Assembly (NCBI GenBank): GCA_018883715.1
Contig: JAHLFP010000036.1
Span: forward strand, 1 to 62,105
DNA from: Candidatus Allofournierella pullistercoris
Lineage (GTDB): Bacteria > Bacillota > Clostridia > Oscillospirales > Ruminococcaceae
DNA: 62,105 nucleotides
Direction of reading: 5' to 3'
Under the pieces are notes generated by a model. The model had not been told where the DNA came from. It made no database searches and saw nothing but the letters and a program-made list of their open reading frames with translations. Position 1 is the stretch's first letter. Each line of letters begins with the position of its first letter. This document shows, piece after piece, positions 48,405 to 57,790 of the stretch. A program made the position numbers and the translations under genes.

Positions 48405-49082
48405 ATGAAGATTTCCTTGATTATCCCAGTTTACAATGAGGAGCAGGCCATGCAGGCCTGTCTTGCCAACCTTGCATTGCTCAACGGAGAGGTGGAGGTA
48501 ATTTTTGCGGATGGAGGCAGTACAGACAGCACGCTGGAACGCATTGGCGACCGGCACAAGGTGGTACACTGCCAAAAAGGCAGAGCCAGCCAGATGAACC
48601 AGGCCGCCCAGGTGGCAACGGGGGATGTACTTTGGTTTAGCCACTGCGACAGCCTGTTGCCACCGGAGGGATTAAACGAAATCCGGAATGCGGTGGAGCA
48701 AGGGGTGGAGTTTGGCTGTTTTCATATCGGATTTGACTTTCACAGCATCTGGATGGAGTGCAATGCCTTTTTTTCCAACCTGCGGGTGCGTGTGTGGCGG
48801 GTTGCCTTTGGCGACCAGGGGATTTTTATGACCCGCCGCTTATTTGAGGAGCACGGCGGCTTCCCGGATTTGCCTTTGATGGAGGATTTGGAACTGTCCC
48901 GCCAGATGAAAGCCAAGGGGGTTCGGCTGTGGCTGCTGCCCCAGGTAATTGTCACCTCCGCCCGGCGGTACGAGGGCCGTCACCCCCTGTTTACCATGGG
49001 CAAGATGTTCCTGCTGCGGTGTATGTACCGGATGGGGATGGACATCCACACCATTGCCCGCCTATACAAGGATGTGCGCTAA
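48405..49082 (+). CDS. TIGR04283-type family 2 glycosyltransferase
   Basis: SLIIPVYNEEQAMQACLANL; EVIFADGGSTDSTLE; GRASQMNQAAQVATGDVLWFSHCDSLLP; AFGDQGIFMTRRLFEEHGGFPDLPLMEDLELSR. Confidence 0.88.
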   Translation: MKISLIIPVYNEEQAMQACLANLALLNGEVEVIFADGGSTDSTLERIGDRHKVVHCQKGRASQMNQAAQVATGDVLWFSHCDSLLPPEGLNEIRNAVEQGVEFGCFHIGFDFHSIWMECNAFFSNLRVRVWRVAFGDQGIFMTRRLFEEHGGFPDLPLMEDLELSRQMKAKGVRLWLLPQVIVTSARRYEGRHPLFTMGKMFLLRCMYRMGMDIHTIARLYKDVR

Positions 49083-49084
49083 TC

Positions 49085-49870
49085 TTACACAAACAGCTCC
49101 TGCTCTCTGGGCAGGGGCTGTTCTGCTTTTGGGGTGGACATGGCCTGTTTACGCCAGCTGGCAGGGGTTTGCCCGGTCTGCTTTTTAAAGACACGGCACA
49201 GATAGTTGGAGCCGGAAAACCCGCACAGGCTTGCCACCACCTCTAAAGAGTATTCCTGGTTGCAGAGCAGTTGTTTTGCCGCTTCCAGCCGTACCTGGGT
49301 CAGGTATTTACCGGGGGTCATACCCACACACTGGTGGAACACCCGTACCAGGTGATGCTTTGTTACGCCCAGATGGTCGCTTAAATCCTCCACCCCGTAC
49401 AGTTCAGGGTAATGCTCCCGCATTAGGCTGATGCAGGCCACCACAAGAGGGGGAAGGTGATCTGCCGCCCGGTCGGCGGTGGCGCATTCACACAAAAGCT
49501 GATAAGCCAGTTCACAGCTTCGGATAAAGGGCGGCTGAATGTGCAGTTGCATGAGCAGTTCTGCGGCGGCGGGGCAGGATGTACCAGCGGCAACCAGAGG
49601 GGCGGATAGGTGTTCCTCCACCTGTTGGCAGGCAAGTCCATCCAGCCGCACCCCAAGCAGATGACAGGGCTGGGTGGGCAGTAGGCGCAGTGGCCCGTTT
49701 GCGATAATTAATCCGCCTGCACTGGCCATCTGGGGATGACCATACACCGTGCAAGCCCCGCTGGAAACCAGCATAATCCAAAGGCCGGAGGAATCCAAGG
49801 TATGGGGGGAAGCATATTGCAAATCCAGCAATTCTTCCACATGACAAAAGACATCAGGCTGAAAAATCAA
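49085..49870 (-). CDS. AraC-family transcriptional regulator
   Basis: VEDLSDHLGVTKHHLVRVFHQCVGMTPGKYLTQVRLEAAKQLL...VASLCGFSGSNYLCRVFKKQTGQTPASWRK. Confidence 0.9.
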   Translation of the reverse strand: MIFQPDVFCHVEELLDLQYASPHTLDSSGLWIMLVSSGACTVYGHPQMASAGGLIIANGPLRLLPTQPCHLLGVRLDGLACQQVEEHLSAPLVAAGTSCPAAAELLMQLHIQPPFIRSCELAYQLLCECATADRAADHLPPLVVACISLMREHYPELYGVEDLSDHLGVTKHHLVRVFHQCVGMTPGKYLTQVRLEAAKQLLCNQEYSLEVVASLCGFSGSNYLCRVFKKQTGQTPASWRKQAMSTPKAEQPLPREQELFV

Positions 49871-50010
49871 TATTTGTCACCTCATATCAATAAAATACTA
49901 TTCCAAATGGAAAAATCTCTGTTATGATTATAGTATAAGGACACTGGAAGGGTCAAGGGTATCAAAAAAGTCCATTTAAATGTATCGTAATAGAGAAGGA
50001 GAATTGTCCC

Positions 50011-51123
50011 ATGGCTAGTATCAGTTTGCAACATATCTACAAAATCTACCCCGGCGATGTAACTGCGGTTAAGGATTTCAATCTGGAAATCGCAGACAAG
50101 GAGTTCATCATTCTGGTTGGTCCCTCTGGTTGTGGCAAGTCCACCACCCTGCGTATGATTGCAGGTCTGGAGGAAATCAGCAAGGGCGAGATGTACATTG
50201 GCGACCGCCTTGTAAACGACGTGGCACCTAAGGACCGGGATATTGCCATGGTGTTCCAGAACTATGCACTGTACCCCCACATGACCGTGTACAAAAACAT
50301 GGCATTTGGCCTGGAACTGCGCAAGGTGAACAAGGACGAAATTGACAAGCGTGTGCGAGAGGCTGCCCGTGTGCTGGATATCGAGCATCTGCTGGACCGT
50401 AAGCCCAAGGCATTGTCCGGTGGTCAGCGTCAGCGTGTGGCTTTGGGACGTGCAATGGTGCGTAACCCGGCCGTGTTCCTGCTGGACGAGCCTTTGTCCA
50501 ACCTGGACGCAAAACTGCGTACCAGCATGAGAACCGAGATTATCAAACTGCATCAGAAGTTGCAGACCACCTTCATCTATGTTACCCATGACCAGACCGA
50601 GGCCATGACCATGGGTGACCGGATTGTGGTTATGAAGGACGGCGTAGTACAGCAGGTGGACACCCCCCAGAATCTGTACGACTTCCCCGTGAATATGTTT
50701 GTGGCTGGCTTTATCGGAAGCCCCCAGATGAACTTCCTGGATGCTACCCTGCGCAAGGATGCAAAGGGATACTACCTGGATTTGGCTGGCGACCGTGTGG
50801 ACCTGCCCGCAGAAAAAACCGCGGACGGCAAGCTGGATACCTATGTGGATAAGGTTGTGAAGGCCGGTATCCGTCCCGAGGACATCAAGGACGACGAGGA
50901 ATTCCTGAAAAAGCATAGCGGTTGCCATCTGGAAGCCATGGTGGAAGTATCCGAGCTGATGGGTTCTGAAATCTACCTGTACCTGATGTACAAGGGTCAC
51001 AAGATGACCGCCCGTGTGGCACCCACCTCCAAGGCCAAGAACGGAAGCACCGTCACCGTGGCCTTTGACACCAACAAGATTCACCTGTTTGACCCTGAAA
51101 CCGAGCTGGCTATTCTGAACTAA
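50011..51123 (+). CDS. UgpC/MsmK-type sugar ABC transporter ATP-binding protein
   Basis: [60 protein letters not shown]-terminal regulatory domain. Confidence 0.93.
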   Translation: MASISLQHIYKIYPGDVTAVKDFNLEIADKEFIILVGPSGCGKSTTLRMIAGLEEISKGEMYIGDRLVNDVAPKDRDIAMVFQNYALYPHMTVYKNMAFGLELRKVNKDEIDKRVREAARVLDIEHLLDRKPKALSGGQRQRVALGRAMVRNPAVFLLDEPLSNLDAKLRTSMRTEIIKLHQKLQTTFIYVTHDQTEAMTMGDRIVVMKDGVVQQVDTPQNLYDFPVNMFVAGFIGSPQMNFLDATLRKDAKGYYLDLAGDRVDLPAEKTADGKLDTYVDKVVKAGIRPEDIKDDEEFLKKHSGCHLEAMVEVSELMGSEIYLYLMYKGHKMTARVAPTSKAKNGSTVTVAFDTNKIHLFDPETELAILN

Positions 51124-51169
51124 CCCTGTTTAGGTGGCTGTGGTTTCGCCAAACAAAGCTACATAAAGA

Positions 51170-51206
51170 GAGCCACCGACCTGTTGTCTTGGTCGGTGGC
51201 TTTTGT
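51170..51206 (+). terminator. Terminator
   Basis: agccaccgacctgttgtcttggtcggtggctttt. Confidence 0.8.
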
Positions 51207-51323
51207 GTTGCGTAAGCGATAAAAAGCAGGCGATAGGGGAAGGGATCAATTTAAGGCGAAATCTGGATTGAATTGCGCAATCCGTCCGCTTGTAAAACAG
51301 GCCATACTGGTTATTTTTATCGG

Positions 51324-52340
51324 TCAATTTGCTTGTCCAAGGCTTGTGCCGGGGAAGTACCAGCTTAGAATCTGCTCAAACGTCTGCCCCTGCTCTGCCA
51401 TGGCGGCGGCCCCCGTTTGGCTCAGCCCCACACCGTGGCCATAGCCAAGGGTGGTGACAGAAAATTTCTCTCCGTCGTATTGGATGGAAAAACAACTACT
51501 GCGAAGCCCCATAATGCTGCGAAGCTGTGGGCCGGAGATAAACACACCCCCCACCTGGAGGCGCTTGATATAGCCCGCATCTGTCCACTCGGACTCTCCA
51601 AACCACTGGCTTGGGTCGCCTTCCAGGTTGGCCCCAGGCACCTGAAAGGCCAGCATATCATACATCTGCTGAGCGGTGTAGTCCACCGTCACCGAGTACC
51701 CCTCCGCCCCTTTATCCACCGAGGATTCCACCCCTTGCAGATAGGGCAGTTCCTGATTCCAGACCTGGCCGCTGGATTCAGTCCTGCCGTTGCTGATGGC
51801 GTGGTAGCAAGCGGCGGCAGGCTGGCCCTCATACAATAAAACCGTGTCACACAGTGGAGCAAATAGTTGCTCCAGCCGCTGGTAGTTTTCCTCAAAGGCT
51901 TCCCCCCAGTACTGCTGTAGTACCTCCCGGCTCATATAGCCAAGGCGGCGGGCAGGTTCTACGGTGAACCAACCTGCATCCTCCTGTCCGTTGGCGATGG
52001 CCTGGCTTCGCTGGTATAAAGCATAGCTGTGGGCGGCTACCGCCTGGGCCTTTAAGGCTTCGTCCGGCCAGGTGATGGGCATCTCGCTGGCGGCGGCGCC
52101 AATCATGTATTCAAGCACGGGGATTTCCAGAATCTCTCCACTGGCGGCATCCTGCACCCGGATAATGGCTTGCTCCTCCGAGGGCTTGTCCGGTGGGGTA
52201 GTAGCTTGTGGCACAAGGGGGGACAAGGTTTGGGGCAGTTCCAATGCGGTGGGTGATACGGTGGGAATCAGATGAACACAGGCGGGAATGGCAAGACTGC
52301 AAAAGGCAAAAAGAACAAGGGCGGACAGTGTTTGTTTCAT
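51324..52340 (-). CDS. SpoIID/LytB domain protein
   Basis: VLEYMIGAAASEMPITWPDEALKAQAVAAHSYAL; ISNGRTESSGQVW; GYGHGVGLSQTGAAAMAEQGQTFEQILSWYFPGT. Confidence 0.9.
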   Translation of the reverse strand: MKQTLSALVLFAFCSLAIPACVHLIPTVSPTALELPQTLSPLVPQATTPPDKPSEEQAIIRVQDAASGEILEIPVLEYMIGAAASEMPITWPDEALKAQAVAAHSYALYQRSQAIANGQEDAGWFTVEPARRLGYMSREVLQQYWGEAFEENYQRLEQLFAPLCDTVLLYEGQPAAACYHAISNGRTESSGQVWNQELPYLQGVESSVDKGAEGYSVTVDYTAQQMYDMLAFQVPGANLEGDPSQWFGESEWTDAGYIKRLQVGGVFISGPQLRSIMGLRSSCFSIQYDGEKFSVTTLGYGHGVGLSQTGAAAMAEQGQTFEQILSWYFPGTSLGQAN

Positions 52341-52474
52341 GGTAAGCTACCTCCGTTGCAGGGTGGATGACTGCACTTGCTTTTTTCTTGTAAAGTGTGA
52401 TAAGATAAAGAACCGGACAAGTGCGACCTGGTGGCGGGTGCCACCCAAATCCTAAGATAAGGGAGTGAAAGACT

Positions 52475-53839
52475 TTGAGCGTTCAAGGTGTGAACAACCA
52501 AGCGGATATGGAATTTTTATGCGGGGAGTACCTGAAAAATAACCACATCGACCTGGGGCTTTGCAAACAGCTTGGGGTGAAGCGTGGCCTGCGCAACCCG
52601 GACGGAACGGGAGTTCTGGCGGGCCTGACCAACATTTGCGATGTGGTGGGATATGAAAAAAATGAGGCGGGAGAAAAAATCCCCGCCCATGGACGGCTTA
52701 TCTACCGAGGAATTGACCTACAGGACCTTGTGAAGGAAGCCTATGAAAAGGATCGGTTTCTGTTTGAAGAAGTGAGCTGGCTGCTTTTGTTTGGCAGTCT
52801 GCCCAGCAAGGAACAACTGGAGCATTTTCAAGCGGTGCTGGAAAAACACCACAACCTGCCGGAAGGCTTTGTGGAAGGGGCAATCATGCGCATGCCCAGC
52901 CCCAGCATTATGAATCAGATGGCTCGCAGTGTGCTTGGGCTGTACAGCTATGATGAAAATCCGGACGACATCTCGCTGGAAAACCTGATGCAACAGTCGG
53001 TTACGCTGATTGCCAGCCTGCCCACCATCATGGTGAATGCCTACCAGGTAAAGCGGCGGATATACGACAAGAAAAGTACCTTTTTCCATATTCCCACCGC
53101 AGGGCAAAGTACGGCAGAACATATCCTGTCCACCTATCGGGCGGACCAAAAGTTCACCCGGGAAGAAGCAAAACTGCTGGATTTGTGCCTGGTGGTTCAC
53201 GCTGACCATGGTGGCGGCAACAACTCCGCCTTTGCCTGCCGGGTGCTGTCCAGCTCTGGCACGGACAGCTATTCCGCCATCAGTGCCGCCATCGGCAGTC
53301 TGAAAGGCCCACGCCACGGTGGAGCTAACCTGAAGGTGATGCAACAGCTGGATTGTCTGGATAAAGCCATCCAGAATCCGTTGGATGACGGAGAGGTGGC
53401 CGCCTTTTTGCGCAAGCTGCTTCGCAAGGAGGCAGGAGACAAAACCGGCCTGATTTACGGCATGGGCCATGCCATCTATACCTTAAGCGACCCCCGTGCG
53501 GTGGTGTTGCGGCAAAAAGCGGAATCCATGGCCTGGGAAAAGGGGATGGAGCGTCAGTTCCAGCTTCTGCGGCAGGTGGAGCGGCTGGCCCCGCAGGTGT
53601 TTGCAGAGGAAAAAGGCGGCAAGGTCATCTGCGCCAACGTGGATTTGTACAGTGGGTTTATCTATCACATGCTGGGCATCAGCCAGGATTTGTTTACCCC
53701 GCTGTTTGCCATCAGCCGTATCCCGGGCTGGTGTGCCCATCGGATTGAAGAGGTGGTCTTTGCCAACCGAATCATCCGCCCGGCCTATAAATATCTGGGA
53801 CAAAATGAAACATACAAAAGTTTAGAGGATCGTATATGA
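52475..53839 (+). CDS. gltA: Citrate synthase
   Basis: GRLIYRGIDLQDLV; VVHADHGGGNNSAFACRVLSSSGTDSYSAISAAIGSLKGPRHGGANL; SGFIYHMLGI. Confidence 0.95.
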   Translation: MSVQGVNNQADMEFLCGEYLKNNHIDLGLCKQLGVKRGLRNPDGTGVLAGLTNICDVVGYEKNEAGEKIPAHGRLIYRGIDLQDLVKEAYEKDRFLFEEVSWLLLFGSLPSKEQLEHFQAVLEKHHNLPEGFVEGAIMRMPSPSIMNQMARSVLGLYSYDENPDDISLENLMQQSVTLIASLPTIMVNAYQVKRRIYDKKSTFFHIPTAGQSTAEHILSTYRADQKFTREEAKLLDLCLVVHADHGGGNNSAFACRVLSSSGTDSYSAISAAIGSLKGPRHGGANLKVMQQLDCLDKAIQNPLDDGEVAAFLRKLLRKEAGDKTGLIYGMGHAIYTLSDPRAVVLRQKAESMAWEKGMERQFQLLRQVERLAPQVFAEEKGGKVICANVDLYSGFIYHMLGISQDLFTPLFAISRIPGWCAHRIEEVVFANRIIRPAYKYLGQNETYKSLEDRI

Positions 53840-54621
53840 GAAAAATAGTCACAGGGGTGTGGATGCTTGTCTGCATCGCTATGGGTGTGGGACGCTGGCT
53901 GGATTTGGTCAACTACACCGACACGCAAACCGGGTTTTTGACCGGCTCCCATCTGCTTCGTTACCTGATTTTGCTGGTGGCGGTGTTGGGCATAATGGCC
54001 ACAAGTTTTTACATGCCACAGAAAAGTAGAAACCTGATGGGACAGTGTGCACCCCAGGGTTGGCTTGCGGCTTTGACCGGGGTGGTGTTTGCCGCCTTGG
54101 GAGGACTGGTGCTGGTACAGCCGGAAAACCAGGTATGGGATTTTGTCCTGGCGGCGCTGTGGCTGGCCTGTGGGGTGTGGATGCTTCTGCTGGCTCGCAG
54201 TCGCTTTACCCAGGAATTTGAAGCCCCCACCACCAGCTCCAGCATGGGCATTGTGGGTACATTGGGGTTTTATATCTTCACCATACAGCAGTTTGCCGTC
54301 CAGCCTACCGGCATTGCCCGGATTAGTCCCACCATCTGTGGGCTTACCACCCTTGTGTGCCTTGTCTTTTGCACCGGGCAGGTGCGGGTGGCTTATGTCC
54401 CCGGCGGCAAAACCGCCCGCTGTTTGTGGCGGTATGGGCTGATGGCCTTCCTGTTTGCCACCTGCTTGAATCTGCCGGATGCGGTGTTCTGGTACTGGAT
54501 GAATGAAATCCAGTTGATAGAGCTGTTGCAGTCGGTTGCGCTGGCCGTTGTAGGGCTGATGGGGCTTGTGTACGCATTCACCTTGACTGAGCCCAGCAAG
54601 GCCATTCCCGACCAATTATAA
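53836..54621 (+). CDS. Multi-TM (about 7) hypothetical membrane protein
   Basis: Hydrophobic segments throughout; ATGA overlap with gltA. Confidence 0.7.
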   Translation: MRKIVTGVWMLVCIAMGVGRWLDLVNYTDTQTGFLTGSHLLRYLILLVAVLGIMATSFYMPQKSRNLMGQCAPQGWLAALTGVVFAALGGLVLVQPENQVWDFVLAALWLACGVWMLLLARSRFTQEFEAPTTSSSMGIVGTLGFYIFTIQQFAVQPTGIARISPTICGLTTLVCLVFCTGQVRVAYVPGGKTARCLWRYGLMAFLFATCLNLPDAVFWYWMNEIQLIELLQSVALAVVGLMGLVYAFTLTEPSKAIPDQL

Positions 54622-54675
54622 AAAGAAGCTGGATTTCCACGACCCATATTGGGCCAAGAAAATCCAGCTTTTTTG
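54620..54675. terminator. Terminator
   Basis: aaaagaagctggatttccacg...aaaatccagcttttttg between convergent genes. Confidence 0.7.
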
Positions 54676-54690
54676 TTTGCAAAAATGGGG

Positions 54691-55707
54691 TTACACCGGG
54701 GTTAATTCTCCCCGCAAATCCTGCTCCATCCAGTATTTAATGGTCTGCTTGTCCAGCCCCTTGCTGAACAGATAGTACAGTTTTGCCACGGCGGCTTCGG
54801 TAGTCATGTCCAGGCCACTCACTGCGCCGGCTTGCTTCAGCGGACTGCTGGTGGCATAGGTGCCCAGGTGAACAGCCCCTTGGTGGCACTGGCTACATAC
54901 GGTAATAATGCTGCCGTGGGTGAAAGCTTTTTGAATCAGGGGAAGAAGGGAGCCGTTGTCATCCGGCAGATTGCCTGTACCAAAGGTTTCCAGCACAATT
55001 CCTCGAAGATTTTGGGTCAGGATGGGGGCAAACAGATCAAACTGAATGCCGGGGAATATCTTTAACACCCCGATGGGCACATCCTGGGGCTCCACCAGTT
55101 GCAAAGGCCCGGAAGGGGATGGATTGCCAATGACGCTGTGGTTGAACCGGATGTCCACCCCTGCATGAGCCAGAACCGGATAATTGGGGGAGGAAAAGGC
55201 TTGCAGGCCATCCGCAGAGGATTTGGTGGAGCGGTTGCCTCGCAAAAGTACCCCGCCAAAGTAGAGGCAAACCTGGCGCACCACCCCTTGTGCCGCAATC
55301 AGCAGGCTGTTAGTCAGGTTGTCCCGCCCGTCACTGCGCAGACGGCAAAGGGGAATCTGACTGCCAGTAAAGACTACAGGTTTATTTAAGTTTTCCAGCA
55401 TAAAACTGAGGGCAGAGGCAGAGTAGGCCATGGTGTCGGTGCCGTGGAGTACCACGAAGCCGTCAAAGTCATGGTAGCGTTCAAAAATGGTTCGTCCGAT
55501 GATATGCCACTGGGCGGCGGCGATGTTGGAAGAGTCAAGCAGTGGGCAAAGCTCCACCAGTTCCCAGTCCGGCATATCCTCGCTTTTAAGGTCGGGAATC
55601 TGGGCAAGGCTTTGTGCAAAATAACCCGGCTGGGGGGCATACCCTTGCTGGGTGGGCATCATACCAATGGTGCCGCCGGTGTATACGATACAAATCTTCT
55701 TTCTCAT
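54691..55707 (-). CDS. ansA: Type I L-asparaginase
   Basis: ICIVYTGGTIGMMPTQQGYAP; FVVLHGTDTMAYSASALSFMLENLNKPVVFTGSQIPL. Confidence 0.93.
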   Translation of the reverse strand: MRKKICIVYTGGTIGMMPTQQGYAPQPGYFAQSLAQIPDLKSEDMPDWELVELCPLLDSSNIAAAQWHIIGRTIFERYHDFDGFVVLHGTDTMAYSASALSFMLENLNKPVVFTGSQIPLCRLRSDGRDNLTNSLLIAAQGVVRQVCLYFGGVLLRGNRSTKSSADGLQAFSSPNYPVLAHAGVDIRFNHSVIGNPSPSGPLQLVEPQDVPIGVLKIFPGIQFDLFAPILTQNLRGIVLETFGTGNLPDDNGSLLPLIQKAFTHGSIITVCSQCHQGAVHLGTYATSSPLKQAGAVSGLDMTTEAAVAKLYYLFSKGLDKQTIKYWMEQDLRGELTPV

Positions 55708-55932
55708 TTGCCAATCCTCCACTGCATGATAGGATGTGATTCAAAACTGGCTAACAGCATACCACAAAACCGTCGAATGGGCAATAAAAAGGAAAAAACA
55801 GAGGGATTTTGAAAAGGAGGAAAAAATTTTTTGAAAAAGTAGCGTTAATTTATTGACAGGTACTTGTGATTTTCAGAATTTTGGTATACAATATAGGAGC
55901 ATTAGTAATTCACCTTAAGGAGGATATTTACA

Positions 55933-56943
55933 ATGGCTGTTAAAGTAGCAATCAATGGTTTTGGCCGTATCGGCCGCCTGGCTTTCCGTCAGATGTTTGG
56001 TGCAGAAGGTTACGAGATCGTTGCAATCAACGACCTGACCAGCCCCGAGATGCTGGCACATCTGCTGAAGTACGACACCGCTCAGGGTCGTTACGACGGT
56101 CACACTGTTGAGGCTGGCGAGGGTTCCATCACCGTAGACGGCAAGAAGATTACCATCTACGCTAACCCCAACCCCGCTGAGCTGCCCTGGGGCGAGCTGG
56201 GCGTAGACGTGGTGCTGGAGTGCACCGGTTTCTTCACCAGCAAGGCTAAGGCTCAGGCTCACATCGACGCTGGTGCTAAGAAGGTTGTTATCTCTGCTCC
56301 CGCTGACAAGGAGACCAAGACCATCGTGTTCAGCGTAAACGAGAACACCCTGACCAAGGAAGACACCATCATCAGCGCTGCTTCCTGCACCACCAACTGC
56401 CTGGCTCCCATGGCTAAGGCTCTGAACGACACTTACGCAATCCAGAGCGGTATCATGACCACCGTTCACGCTTACACCGGCGACCAGATGATTCTGGACG
56501 GCCCCCATCGTAAGGGTGACCTGCGTCGTGCTCGCGCTGGCGCTGCTAACATCGTTCCCAACAGCACCGGTGCTGCTAAGGCTATCGGCCTGGTTATCCC
56601 CGAGCTGAACGGCAAGCTGATCGGCTCTGCTCAGCGTGTACCCGTTCCCACCGGTTCTACCACCATCCTGGTAGCCGTTGTTAAGGGCAAGGACGTAACC
56701 GTTGAGAGCATCAACGCTGCTATGAAGGCTGCTGCTTCCGAGAGCTTCGGCTACAACGAGGACGCTATCGTTTCTTCCGACATCATCGGCGTTCGCTACG
56801 GCAGCCTGTTCGACGCAACCCAGACCATGGTGACCAAGATCGACGAGGACACCTTCCAGGTTCAGGTTGTTTCCTGGTACGACAACGAGAACAGCTACAC
56901 CAGCCAGATGGTTCGCACCATTAAGTACTTCGCTGAGCTGTAA
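55933..56943 (+). CDS. gap: Glyceraldehyde-3-phosphate dehydrogenase
   Basis: [65 protein letters not shown]. Confidence 0.98.
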   Translation: MAVKVAINGFGRIGRLAFRQMFGAEGYEIVAINDLTSPEMLAHLLKYDTAQGRYDGHTVEAGEGSITVDGKKITIYANPNPAELPWGELGVDVVLECTGFFTSKAKAQAHIDAGAKKVVISAPADKETKTIVFSVNENTLTKEDTIISAASCTTNCLAPMAKALNDTYAIQSGIMTTVHAYTGDQMILDGPHRKGDLRRARAGAANIVPNSTGAAKAIGLVIPELNGKLIGSAQRVPVPTGSTTILVAVVKGKDVTVESINAAMKAAASESFGYNEDAIVSSDIIGVRYGSLFDATQTMVTKIDEDTFQVQVVSWYDNENSYTSQMVRTIKYFAEL

Positions 56944-56965
56944 TCTCTATCCTTGAGGATTCCTA

Positions 56966-56999
56966 CCCCCGCATTCCTTGTGAATGCGGGGTTTTTATT
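56966..56999 (+). terminator. Terminator of gap
   Basis: ccccgcattccttgtgaatgcggggttttta. Confidence 0.85.
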
Positions 57000-57391
57000 T
57001 GCAGAAATCTACCCACGGCCGAGGGAATATCTAAATATAGGGGAAATGATGTTCTTTCTTTGATAAAATCTCTCCAGCTTATATCCTCCACAAGGCTTGG
57101 CCTCCGTCGTATAACCATTCCCGGGGTGGACGATACTCTTGTCAATCTTTTACAGGCTGGTGCATATAGTAAAAAAGAGACTCTTGCAAACAAGATTTCA
57201 ACACACCAGCACAACAATACAAAAAACCGAGATAAAAATTTCGATTTTTCTGCCAGAATTAAAAAAATATTCAATTTCGTGAAATAAAGTGGCCATGGAA
57301 ATCGTGTTTACTATGAGAGGATTCAATGAACGCCCAAAACAGATGGGCAAACAATAAAGTGGAAGATAATCTATAAGGGAGGAACACAACA

Positions 57392-57724
57392 ATGAAGTGG
57401 GTATTGATTGCGGCAGGTGTCTTGATGGCGGCGAGTGCAATGGGGATTTTCATGGCCTATGCAACCTCCAAAGCACGCAAGAGCAAAAAGCAGGTAAGCC
57501 GGATGGCAAAGGTAAACCGGGTTGGTTACAGCCACAGCGGGGAAGCCATTGCAGAGTTTCTGCTGGGTGAGCAGACCATGCAGTTTGTGATTCCGGATCA
57601 GATGGGCCAAGAGCTAAAGCCGGGCCAGCAGGGAATCTTAACCCACCGTGGTAACGAGTTTGTGTATTTTGTACCCCGTCGCCAGCCGGGTATCCATGAA
57701 AACCAGTGGCAACAGGCTGGCTGA
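57392..57724 (+). CDS. Small membrane-anchored protein, DUF2500-like
   Basis: One N-terminal TM; FLLGEQTMQFVIPDQMGQELKPGQQGILTHRGNEFVYF; RBS ggagg. Confidence 0.6.
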   Translation: MKWVLIAAGVLMAASAMGIFMAYATSKARKSKKQVSRMAKVNRVGYSHSGEAIAEFLLGEQTMQFVIPDQMGQELKPGQQGILTHRGNEFVYFVPRRQPGIHENQWQQAG

Positions 57725-57751
57725 AAAACAGCCATTCATCTTTATAAAAGG

Positions 57752-57788
57752 AAAAGCCCTTCCCCGCATCGATGGGGAAGGGCTTTTT
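57752..57788. terminator. Bidirectional terminator
   Basis: aaaagcccttccccgcatcgatggggaagggctttttgg. Confidence 0.85.
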
Positions 57789-57790
57789 GG

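Noticed and set aside
39595-49082. Calling the operon an arsenic-resistance or arsenosugar cluster outright
   Set aside because: No ArsM, ArsS, ArsR, ArsB/Acr3 or ArsC-type gene is present in the window; only the glycosyltransferase family names point to arsenic.
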